Made by a program: the position numbers and the translations under genes. Below, piece by piece: positions 1-11,700 of a stretch of DNA of 64,000 nucleotides (within the stretch, counting starts at the first letter, position 1; every line of letters begins with the position of its first letter). The stretch lies in assembly GCF_030463565.1 (NCBI RefSeq), contig NC_134649.1, positions 444,001 through 508,000 of the forward strand. The letters run 5' to 3'. This stretch comes from Pelecanus crispus. Its lineage: Eukaryota > Chordata > Aves > Pelecaniformes > Pelecanidae. A model generated the notes under the pieces. It was not told the origin of the DNA. It was given only the letters and a program-made list of their open reading frames with translations, and ran no database searches.

Positions 1-1845
1 AAGGACAACAAGCGGACCTGCAACCGGTTTCGCCTCCTCCTGGAGCGCCGCGCCACTGCCAACAAGGTGCGTGGGCTGTGAGGCCACGGGACCGGGGTCG
101 GGCACGGTTCCGCTCACCTGGAGAGCCCAGCCCTGCCTCGGGACCGACCGAGCAGGGTGGAGGCGTCTGCAGAAAGCCACGCGTGCTGCTGGGTGCAGGG
201 TCTCCTCCCCTGCTGTCCCGTGGACCCCCGGCCGTCGCGCTGGCACTGCGCAGGGATGAGCCGTGCCTGGAGCAGGGGGTTGTGGGGAGGGTGCGACCGT
301 GGACTGGGGTCTGTCCCGCAGATGGGGTGCAGAGCCACACTGCCCTCGTCATCGCAGTGTTCTTGTCCCGTCCCCTCGCTGTTCTCTATGTGTGCGCCAT
401 GTCGCCCATTCAGAGCTCCAGCTTCTTTTCCAAACTGGCCTCCATGTTTAAAGCCTTGGGCTTCCCCGGCGCCAGGACTGGCAGCCTAGAGGTAACGGCC
501 GGCCTGGCCACGCTGTCTCTCCCTGTCTCGTGCACTAGCTGCTAGCGACTAGCCTAGCCAGGCCCCGTAGTCTGACCATCGGCTAGGCGGGCTCCACGCA
601 GGCTGCCCAGCCAGCAGCCACCCTCCCCGTTTGGGCGCTGGGGAGGAGGTCATGCCTGGGTGGGTGCAGCTCTGGGTGCGCTGTGCTGGCAGGTGCCTGT
701 TCTCCGAGCGCTGCTGGAGAGGCTGCAAGGAGCGGGAGGCCCCGGGGGCCCTGTCCAGCCCCTGCCGCTCCCCTGGGCTGCGCTGACCTGCATGCTCTTT
801 GGCCCGTGCAGGATGGCCGCCCCATCAGCTTCCCGTCCCTGCTGAGCCACATCACCTCCATGCACCTGAACGCCGAGGCCCTGGTCATGCCCGTGGCCCA
901 GGAGAAGCCGGCCCCGCCAGCCCTGCGCTCATTCATGCCCCTTTCCATCACCCTCCCCTGCGACTTTCACATCCTTAACCTGCGGATGCTGCAGGCAGAG
1001 GTGAGCTGCGCCCCGTGAGCAGGGCGGGCACGGCCCTGGGGCAGTAGGACTCTCAGGGCTGGGGGTCTCGCACCCGCCGTCCCCAGCATCGCACCTCACA
1101 CTCCCGTCTCCCTGGCAGGATGATTCGCTACCCTCGGCCGAGGCAGCCCTGATCCTGCACCGCAAAGGCTTTGACTGCAGCCTGGAGGCCAAGAACCTGG
1201 GGTTTAACTGCACCACCAGCCAGGGCAAGGTAAGACCGGGCTGCCGCCTTCGCCCACCGCTGGGTCAGAGCCAGGCTGGGGCCCCCAGCACGCCTGGCAC
1301 CACGCCTGACTCCTGTGCTTGTGCCAAGCCGGGGTGGAGGCTGGAGGGGGCCCCCCAGGTCCCCCAGCACCAGCGTCCCAAAACCGGTGGCTGGTCAAGA
1401 GTCCCACAGCGCAGCATGCGGCCCCCGCTGTGCCCCTTGCCCAGGCAAAGCTGGAGGATGTTGGTTTCTCATGAAGTGCATCTGGAGCCATCTGTGAGCC
1501 CTGCATCCTCCAGCGAAGAAGGGCAGGGCCTGGGCTGGGCTGGGTCAGCGCGGTGCCCGGGGTGCTGTGGGGGGCTCGTGGACCGGCTGCTGGCACCGTG
1601 CGTGTGGGGCTGCCCCGTGCACAGGGCTGCGCTGCCCGGCACCGCATCCCACCCACTTGGGACACCCGCTCTTCTCCCTCCTCTCTCCCTAGCTGGCCCT
1701 GGGCAGCCTGTTCCAGGGGCTGGAGCTGGGCTCCCTGCAGCCCACCTCGCTGACCTTGATGTACCCGCTGGGCACGGCCTCCAACAGCACCAACATCCAC
1801 CTGGACCCCATGGAAATCGCCACTTTCCGCATCCGCCTGGGGTAG
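1..1845 (+). CDS. MAN2A2: Alpha-mannosidase IIx, C-terminal part (3' end of gene)
   Basis: This is the last 172 codons of a Golgi class II alpha-mannosidase (GH38), a type II membrane enzyme that trims mannoses from N-glycans in the medial Golgi. Coding exons are 1-66 (cut by the window edge), 812-1000, 1119-1229 and 1693-1845, all phase 0 with GT-AG borders. Recognisable family stretches are [46 protein letters not shown]-like, [21 protein letters not shown] and the terminal [12 protein letters not shown]. The retained N-glycan-type NCTTSQGK segment and the ending favour MAN2A2 over MAN2A1. The catalytic domain lies left of the window; what is present is the C-terminal beta-sandwich region. 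A possible extra in-frame exon lies at 414-491. No AATAAA is visible after the stop, so the 3' end is not fixed. Confidence 0.95.
414..491 (+). other. MAN2A2: Candidate in-frame cassette exon of MAN2A2
   Basis: Between the first two MAN2A2 exons there is a 78-base open segment (26 codons). It is preceded by a pyrimidine-rich tract ending in CAG and followed by GAG|GTAACG. It starts and ends in phase 0, exactly as needed to drop into the frame. It would insert a basic, hydrophobic stretch ([19 protein letters not shown] and six more residues). No such insert is remembered in the family, so it is only a candidate. Confidence 0.3.
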
Positions 1846-4015
1846 CGTCTCCCGGAGCGGGAGAGGAGCAGACTGGCTGGGCAGCATGGGAGCAGCCGCT
1901 GAGCCCAGCAGCACCAGCACGGCCTCGGAGAGGCTGGGCCAGCGGGCCTGTGGCAGGCAAGCGGGCGCTGGGCAGGAGGTGCCGGACTTGCAAAGGCTGC
2001 TGCCTTCTAATTTATTAGTCCTGTGTTCTCAGATAGATTTCAGAAGTGAACTGCTGTGGCAGGGCTGCTGGGTGCTGCCTGGCCGTAGAGGCCACGGGCC
2101 AGGCACTGCTCCGAGCAGAGCACGGCTGGCAGGGGCAGCCGGCAGGATGGGCACAGCTGCCCTGCTGCGTTCGCATGGCTGCCCAGGAGGGTGCCCACCC
2201 TGGCGTCTTGGGGCAGGGGCCTGCGCTGGGCTCCCCACAACCCGTGGGGCAGCACGGGGGCTGGCAGGAGCTTGGCAGGGTTGGGGCAGCTGGCCGGGGA
2301 GGTGCTGTGGACTGGAGACTGAGCTCGCCTGGAGCTTGTAGGAAACACGAGACTGTTTCAAAGTGCCTCGGTCTGTCTGGTTTGTGATTCTCGCGTTGGT
2401 TGCGTGGGGGAGCGGGAACAGTGCTCCATGGGGAGACGGGGCAGCACCCTGAGGCAGACTGGGAGCCGTGGCCAGGGCCAGTCTGGGTGCGCTGGCTGCC
2501 AGGGCTGTGCCGTGCTCTGCTCCGTGGGGTCCCTGCCCTGCGGTGCTCCCGGGGCCGAGCTGGGCGTGCGGCCCCGGATGCGTGCGAGAGGCCGGTGGCA
2601 CGGCCAGCCCCAGCTGTGCTCGGGAACAGGCAGCGCCTGGTGCTGGCGGGAGCAGGGTGCAGACCAAAGTTAGGCAGCTCCCTGTGCAGGCAGCAACGCG
2701 GGTTAAGCACGGGAACAGCTTCTCCCAAATTTGATGCCTTTAGCCCCCTTTAGGTGTGAGTGTGGCAGCCTGGTCTCCCTTGAGCTCTTGGCGGCCGAGG
2801 GGCAGGTGCTGGCAGTCACTGGGGACCCCCTGGCACCCCAGGAAGGGGGCCTGGCCCAGCAGGGAGGGGATAGGGGGACATCGTCTGTTGCAGCACTCAC
2901 ACGTGCACCCCTGCGCTGCTGGGGCCAGCGCCTGGCGCAGCAGCCTCCTGGGGCTGAAACGCCTGCGGCTGCTGGAGGAGCCGGACCCCAGCTCTGTGCC
3001 CAGGGCCGTGGGGGGCTGCCAGCCGTGCCCAGCTGGCCGGAGCAGGCTGAGACAGAGTGGGGCGAAGCCCTCGGCCAGTGGCCAAGGTGCCCAAGGAGCC
3101 CGGCCTGCGATGCCCCAGGGGCTGCAGGAACCACGTCACCAGCAGCATCCTCCCGGTTGCTGTGGGGACCGCAGCGGTTGCCACGCTCCCCTGGCCCTCT
3201 CGGGGCTAATTACCGCAAAGGGGTGCCAGCAGACGCAGGGAGGGCCGGGCGAGGAGGTGGTGCTGGCTGAGCTTTGGCATGGTTTCCCACGCAGCCCTCC
3301 AGCACAGCCCGTGTCCCATGGGCTCGGCTGCGGCCCCGCGCGCCTGCAGCCCTGAGAACGGGCAGAGTGGACCCAGCATGGACCAGCCCTGTCAGCTCAG
3401 CCCCTCGCACTGCCCCGCGGACAGCCTGGCACAGGGCAGCATGGTGGGGCAGGACCCCCAGGCCTGGTGCACAGCTGGGGGTGCGAACACGCTGCGGGGC
3501 TGTGCCGGGGAGCGGGGGGCCGAGGCCCTGCACCGGCACAGTGTGCCGCGGGCGGCTCTGCCGGAGCCGGGCTAATGGCATGGCTGGCGGGGGGCCAGGC
3601 TGCTGGCGCAGGGCCCGCTGCCCACCAGGGCCGGGCTGCCAAGGGGCTGCGGCATGAGGGGCTGCGGCACGGCTTCCCTGCCCGCAGCCCCGGGGCCCAG
3701 CGCTCGCCCCATGCCCCCAGCCTGGCCTGTGGCCCTTGCCCGCAATGCCGGGACCCCCAGATGGGCCGAGATGTGGCCGGTGGCCCCGCTGCGGGGTGGG
3801 GAGGGCACCTCCTGTCCCGCACTTGGCCCCCGAGCAGCTCATTAGCGATGCTCCCGCCTCCCGCCCTGGTCCCTGCGGAGCGGGCAGTGAGTGCTGGAGG
3901 CTCTAATGGCTCCGAGCGGCTCTTGATGGGCCGTGATGGAGGCGGGAGCAGGAGGGGCTGTGGTTTCTGCCTCTGTCAGAGCCAGAGCTGCCTCTGCCCA
4001 GGGTGGGCTGAGAAG
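1846..4015. other. MAN2A2 3' flank and upstream region of the SHISA-like gene
   Basis: About 2.2 kb of GC-rich sequence. The left part should hold the MAN2A2 3' UTR, but no AATAAA or ATTAAA was found. Open frames here are GC-driven and lack splice or homology support. No repeat of note was seen. Confidence 0.5.
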
Positions 4016-5473
4016 ATGCTGGGTGGGTTCCTGCTCCGGCTGCTCCTTGCCACGGCTCTGTGCCCCGGCCTCCTTGGGACAGGTACAGCCCCGCTCCTCC
4101 TGCTCCCTGAACCTGTCCTCCCTGTCCCTGCTGGGGCCTCGCCCTTTGTGGGCTGCTCCCAAATGGCCCCCGATGGAGGCTGGGGGGTCTGTGGCGGGAG
4201 GCGGTGGTCCGCGCTGGGGATGGTGGCCCAGGCGTGGCAGTGCTGGGGCTGGTCCCGCTGCAGCACATCTGTGAGGTGAGAAGTGCTGTCCCCGCGGGGC
4301 GGTGGGGAACGGGGATGGGGTTCTGCATGGGGAGATCGGGGCTGGCCCCGGGGGCTTTCCCCTCCCCTCTGCCGCCATCACACTCCTCACCCGCGTTTGC
4401 GTTTGCCCTTGCCGGAGCAATGGCGAGCGCTGGCGGTCACGGCAGCAGGTGGTGCCGGGTAGGGCTGTGCTCGGCCGGTGCTGCCTGTCGGGTTGGAGCC
4501 CAGCCGTGACCTGGGCCCACCCCAAGGGCCGACCCGGGGGCTCCTGTGCCGTAGCAGCGAGGCCCCACGGCGCCGGGGTGCTCCCAGCCCGTCCCTGCTG
4601 GGGCCGAGGAAGGCTCCGCTCCACAGCATCCCTGCCACAGGGTCACCTCGCTGGAGCCGGCAGCCTGTCCCACCGCCGCGACGCAGGGGCGAAGCCCAGC
4701 ACGTGCCCCGTTCACGGGCTTCGCGGCACCCCGCAGCGGGCGGCTGAGCCCCGGCGCTCACCACGTGCCCGCCTGCTCCTCGCCACAGTCTCGCCGCAGA
4801 ACCCGCACCTCTGCGAGGGCTACGCCGGCCCCGATGGCCGCTACCACCCCGGCTTCTACTGCCCGCGGCTGACCGACCCGGCCGGCCACCGCTACTGCTG
4901 CCGCCTCAGCCCACGCGCCCTCAAGTCCTGCTGCTCCCAGCTGACTTTGGAGGCCCTCACCGGGGTGAACCTCTCCAGCCTGGCCGGCCCGGGCTTCCTC
5001 CGGTGAGCGGGGCCGCAGCCGGGCCGCGGTGCTCAGGGCTGCGGTGGCTGAGGTGCTCGGGGGTGGCAGGGGCTCCCGGCACAGCCCCGGGAGCTGGCGT
5101 GGGGTCACCCCCGGGGCCCAAAGCTGGCCCTGGCTGGGCCCTGCCTGGCGCAGGGGTGGCGGTGGGGGGGCTCCATGGCTGCCCCCTCCTGAGGTGCCCC
5201 CCCCCCCCCCGCAGGAACCCGCTGGCCCTGCCCTTCGTGGGGCTCTACGGGCTCCTCGTCCTCCTCCTCATGGCCGTCGACCTCTTCCACTTCTACCGGA
5301 CCCGGTGCTGCCGCCTCGGCCGCCGCCTGCCCCGCGCCCGCCGCCCGCCCTGCGGCCCCCCGGGGGGGCGCCAGCCCCGCTCCCGGCCGCCCTGCAGCGC
5401 CCGCTCCCCCGGGGGGCTCCCGCCGCCGCCCCCCGGTGCCCCCGGCCCCACGCCCCCCGGCCGGGGCTGCTGA
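4016..5473 (+). CDS. SHISA-like single-pass membrane protein, resembles SHISAL1
   Basis: Three coding exons (4016-4082, 4789-5002, 5215-5473) join in phase to give 179 aa. Residues 1-22 form a signal peptide ([20 protein letters not shown]). The ectodomain carries the SHISA cysteine pattern, with single cysteines in HLCEGY and FYCPRL followed by two CC pairs (RYCCRL, KSCCSQ). The phrase [14 protein letters not shown] closely resembles GHYHFGFHCPRLSD of SHISAL1 (KIAA1644). A membrane helix (about residues 95-120, [20 protein letters not shown]) is followed by a short cytoplasmic tail rich in Arg, Pro and Gly. SHISA-family proteins modulate receptor maturation or trafficking, but the job of this member is unknown. 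The start is the first ATG before the signal peptide. It lies 275 bp before the UNC45A start. It could be an ohnolog of SHISAL1 lost in mammals; no symbol is assigned. Confidence 0.82.
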
Positions 5474-5670
5474 GGGGGGCGGCGGGCGGGGCGGGGGTCC
5501 CGGGGGTCCCTGCCCGGGGCTGCGGGGGGGGGTGGGACACAGGCGGGTGGGGGGGGGGACGCGCGCACGAGGTCGCACGTGGCCGGTGGCGGCACCGCCG
5601 GCCCGCGGGGGGGCGCTGGAGGCTCCTGTCCGCCCCGCCCCTTCCGTTCGCCCCGCCCCTTCCGCTTCCC

Positions 5671-5726
5671 GTCACGTGACACGGGCGGCGGCGTCCGGGT
5701 TGCCCGGGCGCTCGGCGGTGACGTCA
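5671..5726 (+). promoter_or_regulatory. UNC45A: UNC45A promoter motifs: CACGTG palindrome and CRE
   Basis: GTCACGTGAC at 5671-5680 is a perfect 10-bp E-box palindrome of the USF/TFE/CLEAR type. TGACGTCA at 5719-5726 is a perfect CREB/ATF site. Both lie within 80 bp upstream of the UNC45A ATG, next to GC-box-like CCCCGCCCC runs. Binding is inferred from motifs only. Confidence 0.5.
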
Positions 5727-5748
5727 CGGGCGCGGCGAGAGAGGCGCC

Positions 5749-8700
5749 ATGGAGGAGGCGGTGAGCGGGGCCCGGCGGCCGGGGGCTGCCGGGAGGGGCG
5801 GGCAGGGCGGCTGCTGCCGGGGGCCGCGGCTGCCGGGGCCGGGCCATGGCCCAATGTCCCGGGGGCCGGTGCCCAGGGCCCCTCCCAGGGCAGCCGGGGG
5901 CGGCGGGCCCTGTCCCGGGTGCCCTGTCCTGAGGGCTCTTTCTCAGGCCCATCCCCGGGGCAGTCGGGGGCGGTGGGCCCTGTCCCGGGCCCCTCCCGGG
6001 GCAGTCAGGGGTGGCGGGCCCTGTCCCGGGGGCCCTGTCCCGGGTCTGTCCAGGGGCGGCAGGCCCTGTCGCAGGGGCCCTGTCCCGGAGGCCCTGTCTC
6101 AGGCCCATCCGTGGGGCAGCCGGGAGTGGTGGGCCCTGTCCCAGGTCTGTCCCGGTGCAGCCAGGGGCGGCGGGCCCTGTCCTGGGGGCCCTGTCCCGGG
6201 TCTGTCCGGGGCTGGCAGGCCCTGTCCCGGGTGCCCTGTCCCGGGCCCATTCCCAGGGCAGCCGGGGGCGGTGGGCCCTGTCCTGGGGGCCCCGTCCCGG
6301 GGCAGGTGCCCGTGGGGGGGGTCAGGGCCATGCCCAGTCCCCCCGGCACGCATGTACCAGCCGGTGCCCGTCGGCAGGTGACAGCGGGGCAGCTGCGGGA
6401 GCAGGGCAATGCGCTCTTCCAGGCGGGGGACCACGCCGCGGCCCTCGCTGCCTACACGCAGGCGCTGAGTCTCTGCGATGCCGAGCCGGAGCGAGCCGTG
6501 CTGCACCGAAACCGGGCCGCCTGCTACCTGAAGCTGGTGAGAGCGGGGTGGGTGCGTCACCACGGGCCCTGCAGGAACTTGCCCGGCCGCCTTGACCTGC
6601 CGGGGCTGTGCTGCTGGCGGCTGCCCCAGCCCATCCACCTTTGCCAGCTGTGCGCCTGCGCTGGCAGGGCGCTGTCTGTCCCTGGACAGGGTGCTGTGGG
6701 TCCCCGGGCAGGACGCTGTCTGGTGTTTTTTTCTCTGCTCACCTTTTCTGCTGGCCCTGCCCGCTGTCCCGTGCTGCCCTACCTCCTGGGCAGGCTGTCA
6801 GGGCCAGGGCAGGGTGCTCCTGTCCATGCCTGGGCTACCCGTGTGCTCTGAGGCTGTTCCCCAGGTAGTCACAGCATCTCTGATCTGCTGTGGAGCTGTC
6901 TCTGAGACAAGGAGGAACACAAGGAACTTCAGGGGCTCGAATAGACTGGGAGCACTTAAAAAGCATCGGGGGGCCCTATGAGGGTTGTGCTCTAGGAAGG
7001 ACAGGGTGTCCTACTGGGTTGGCTCACTGTCCTCAGTAACACCGTTTCCATCCTCAAACCCCACAGTCCTTTCCCTGCTCTTCTCTCTAAAGCAGTGGGT
7101 GCTGCCTCTGCCCGCAGCAGGCTGGGCTGAGCGAGGCCTGCACAGGCAGCACGTCAGGCGTTTCCCTCTCGCCGACTCTCTCCCTGCAGGAGGACTATGC
7201 CAAGGCAGAGGCCGATGCATCTAAAGGTCAGTGGCGGTTGGCAGGGGACCGGCCTCTGTGCGCTGCCTGTCCAGGCAGACCGGAGCAGTCCAGGGGCTTT
7301 GCGATAGATTCCCCTGCTCGTCCGCAGCCATTGAAGCTGATGGCCGGGACATGAAAGCCCTGTTCCGCCGGAGCCAGGCGCTGCAGAAGCTGGGCCGCCT
7401 GGACCAGGCTGTCAGTGACCTGCAGCGGTGCGTCAGCCTGGAGCCCAAGAACAAGGCCTTCCAGGAGGCCCTGCGCGCCCTGGGGAGCAGCATGCACGAG
7501 AAGGTGAGCGGGGAGGTGGGGGCTGCTCTGGGCCCGCCGTAGGCGCAAGGAAGCGGTGAGGGCTGAGCAGCTCTTTCTGCTCTGTCCCAGATGAAGACCA
7601 TGTCCTGCACGGACTCGAAGGTAGAGCAGATGTTCCAGATCTTGCTGGATCCTGAAGAAAAGGATGCGGACAAGAAGCAAAAGGTCCGAGCTCTGGGGAG
7701 CGGAGGGCAACGTGGCTTGGCTGGAAGGCAGGGAGGGGAGGAACGGTGTTCTCAGGTCAGCTCTGCTGTCTGAACAGTGCTGCCCAGGCAGCGCTGGGTT
7801 TCCCACCAGCAGAACCTGCTCCCCGGAGATTTGGGGCAGAAGGCAGGTGCCTGCGGCTGCACTGGCTGCCCAGCCAGCTCCCGCTGGAGAAGGATCCCTG
7901 TGCATGGTGGGCTGTGTTCTGGCGGGCAGGTGACCCAGACGTGACTCTCCTTTCCCAGGCTGCGCAGAACCTGATTGTGCTGGCGCGTGAGGAGGCCGGA
8001 GCAGAGAAAATCTTCCAAAGCGATGGTGTGCGGCTGTTGACGCAGCTGCTTGACACGGCCAAGGCTGACCTGATGCTGGCTGCCCTGCGTACCTTGGTGG
8101 GGTTGTGCTCTGGGCACCGCTCTCGGGTAGGTCCCGCCGTAGCCCAGCTCTCCTGCGTGACAGGGCTGGGTCCCGGGGAATCAATGTCGGGGAGGCTGTG
8201 GAGTGTGTCAGGCCAGGGAGTGTCGCTGGCCTCTGCTTGCGGCTGGCTGCAGTCCTGCTGAGCAGAGCAGCTCTGAGCTGTCACCTGCCAGGCTTGAGTT
8301 CCTGAGAGCCTTGTTGTGGCAAGGAAGCGTCCTGTTGAGGTGCTGGGGACCTCGCTAAGGCTTCCCCGAAGCCTCCAGCAGACAGTTGTGCCTGTACCTG
8401 CAGACCATGGCCATCCTGGCAGAGCTGGGGGCCCCTCGTCTCTCAGCAGTGCTGGGTGTGGAGCACGAGCAGGTTTCCTTGGCTGCCTGCAACCTTCTGC
8501 ACGTGATGTTCGACTCCCTGAAGGAGGGGCTGCAGAAGGACTTCCGTGGCAAGGAGGATGCGGTGGTGCTGGGTGAGTGCCTGCTGCCCTGGCTGGGTGG
8601 GGAGAGCACCCCAGGGAGGCACGGAGCTGCAGCGGGTTCTTCTCCCGCTGCCTGCCTCGTCACCGCTCCCTGCTGCAGGGCTGGGGCTCTGGTCTGGGGT

Positions 8701-11700
8701 TAATACAAGGTTGAGCTGGGAGGCAGGAGCCCCTGGTCATGGCAGCATCTCCTGCCAGCCTTACCACGGCGGGGGTGAGGCCTGTGCCTAGGGCGCTGAC
8801 TGCTGGGCACCGTCTCTTCTGGAAGATTCCTCCAAGGACCTGAAACTACTGATCAAGCACCTCCTGGAGCTGCTAGCACTGGAAGGGGCCTCTGCGCACG
8901 GCCGCGACAACGCCCTCAACCTGCTCATCAAGGTGGTGCCCAGGAAGTCGCCGAAGGAGACCAACAACAGCATGAGCCTCTGGGTGATCGACCAGGGTGA
9001 GCATAACGGCCCACAGCATCCCGCTGGGGCATTGCACCCCTCTGCCTCGGGGTGCCGCGTGCCTCGGCTCTGCCTGCGTGCCCCATTTTGCTCCTCGCTG
9101 GGGTGTCTGACCTGGCCTTCTCCTAGGCCTGAAGAAGATCCTGGAGGTGGGAGGCACAGTGTGCGGTGCCCCAGGCAGCCTCCCCGTGACGGAGAACAGC
9201 CGGATGAGCGCTTCGGTTCTGCTGAGCAAACTTTACGATGACCTGAAATGCGACGCTGAGAGGGAAAACTTCCACCACTTGTGCGAGGACTACGTGAAGT
9301 GAGCCCGGGCATCCCTGGGGGCGGAGGGGGGGTTCGGTCTCATACAGCCAGCAGACTTCTGGGGAGGTAGCAGCAGCGCTCCTATCTCCAGACCTTTTTG
9401 CTCTTAGTGATAAAAGCAGATTGCAGACCCACCAGAGACCTGCTGTGTTGGGGTTCAGCAGGTGTGGCTGAAGGTGGTTGGGTGGGATCAGCCTTATCCT
9501 TCCTGGTGGTCTTCCCCTGCAGGAGCTGGTTCGAGGGGCACGAGCTGTCTGGGAAGCTGCGGGCCATCCAGACGGTGTCGTGCCTGCTGCAGGGCCCCTC
9601 GGATGCTGGGAACAGGGTGCTGGAGCTGGAGGGGATCATGGACAGCGTGCTGTCCCTCTGTGCCTCCGTCTGCGAGGCCCACCAGCTGGTAGCGGTGGAG
9701 GCGCTGATCCACGCTGCCGACAAGGCCAAGCGTGCCTCCTTCATCACTGCCAACGGCGTCAGCCTGCTCAAGGAGATCTACAAGCACAGCGAGAGGGACA
9801 GCATCCGCATCCGGGCGCTGGTGGTGAGCGCGGCAGGGGCGGGAGGAGCGGCTGTGCCGAGCCCTTGGGTGGTACTGGGCAGGCTGTGGCTGCAGGGCCC
9901 ATGGGTCCACGGCACTGTCTCCTCCGTGCTGGGGGGCTCTCACAGGTGCCTCGGGGTGACCGTGGCCATTCCCGCCCTGACGCTCTGCTCCTGGCTGCAG
10001 GGGCTCTGCAAGCTGGGATCCGCCGGAGGCACCGACTTCAGCATGAAGCAGTTTGCCGAGGGCTCCACGATGAAATTGGCCAAGCAGTGCCGCAAGTGTG
10101 TGCCGCCGGGCCTGGGGTGGGGGGGAGCTGGGCGGGGTGCCCCGCAGCCTGGGCTCACGGGGTCTGTGTGTCTCAGGTGGCTCTGCAACGAGACGATCGA
10201 TGCGGGCACGCGGCGCTGGGCGGTAGAGGGCCTGGCCTACCTCACCTTCGATGCAGATGTCAAGGAGGAGTTTGTGGAGGACAAGGCAGCGATGCAGGCC
10301 ATGTTCCACCTGGCCAAGGTGCGTGCTGAGCGCTGCGGTGGGGTTCCTGGCCGGTGGGCGCCCTGGCACTGGGGAAATTTGCTGGAGGGGTTTGTGGGGC
10401 TTACGCCACGGGGCTGGGGTGTGTGTGCAAGGGCCCAGCGGTGCTGGGTGGGCTCAAGCCCTGGCCTGTCCTCTCCGTCATGGGTACGATGGGTGTTCTG
10501 TTATTGCTGCAGTCGGAGGACAGGAGCGTGCTCTACGCGGTTGCCTCCACGCTAGTGAACTGCACCAACAGCTACGACCACGAGGAGCCGGACCCTCAGA
10601 TGCTGGAGCTGGCCAAGTACGCCAAGCAGCACATTCCGGAGCAGCACCCCAAGGTGAGCAGGGCACGGCTGTTCTCCGGAGCTGCTGGGAGCCCTGGCCC
10701 TGGGGGAGAGCATATGGGTGGGCAGAGCCCGGGGTCCTGAGTGGGGGCGGGGTGTCCCTGGGGCCTTCAGGGGTGAGGTCAGAGAGCTCACAGTGGATGG
10801 CAGCAGGCTGGTGCCACTGAGCCGAGCGGTGACCCTGCCTCTGGGACAGGACAAGCCGGACTTTGTGAAGCGCCGGGTGCGGAAGCTGCTGATGGCCGGT
10901 GTGGTGTCAGCTCTGGCCTGCATGGTGAAGAGCGAGAACCCGGCGCTCACCAACTCCTGCCGGGAGCTGATCTCCAGGTATGGGTGTGCAGGGGGGTGGC
11001 AGGGAGGGAGCTGGGTTCTGAGGCTGCCGGCGTCCTGCTGGCAAACTTACATGCCTGTGGTGAATGCAAGCTCTTAGGAGTAGAAAGGGAGCGTCCGGGA
11101 GTCTGGTGCAGCCTGGGCCTGCTGCAGGTGTCTGCGTGCTGTTGGGACCAACTGTGGCAGGTCCCTGACTCCAGCTGCTTTGTCCCTAGGGTGTTCCTGG
11201 CGCTGGTGGAGGAGGCGGAGGACCGGGGTGGTGTGGTTGCGCAGGGAGGAGGCAAGGTGAGGGGACAGGACTCGCTGTGCGGCTGGCCCGTGCCACGTGC
11301 TGGGGCTCTGGGTGGGGTGGCTGTGGTTTGGCAGGAGACCACGCTGGCTCCCTCCTACACTTGTCTTGGGGAAGCTGGGGCTGCTGTGACCTGGCTGCAG
11401 GACTGGCTGCTGTCTCTCCATCGCAGGCTCTCATCCCGCTGTCCCTGGAGGGCACCGAGGTGGGGCAGACCAAGGCAGCTCAGGCCCTGGCAAAGATCAC
11501 CATCACCTCCAACCCGGAGATGGCCTTCCCCGGAGAGCGGGTGCGTGTCGCTGCTGCGGGGACAGGTCTGCCGAGCAGGGGCTGTGCAGGGGCTCGCGTG
11601 GGAGCAGCAGTGGGGATGGGGCTGCAGCAGGGGCTCACCCTGCCCCGTGTGCCCAGGCTGCTGCAGCCGGGCGTCTGTCCGCTCTGCAGAGGCGTCGAGC

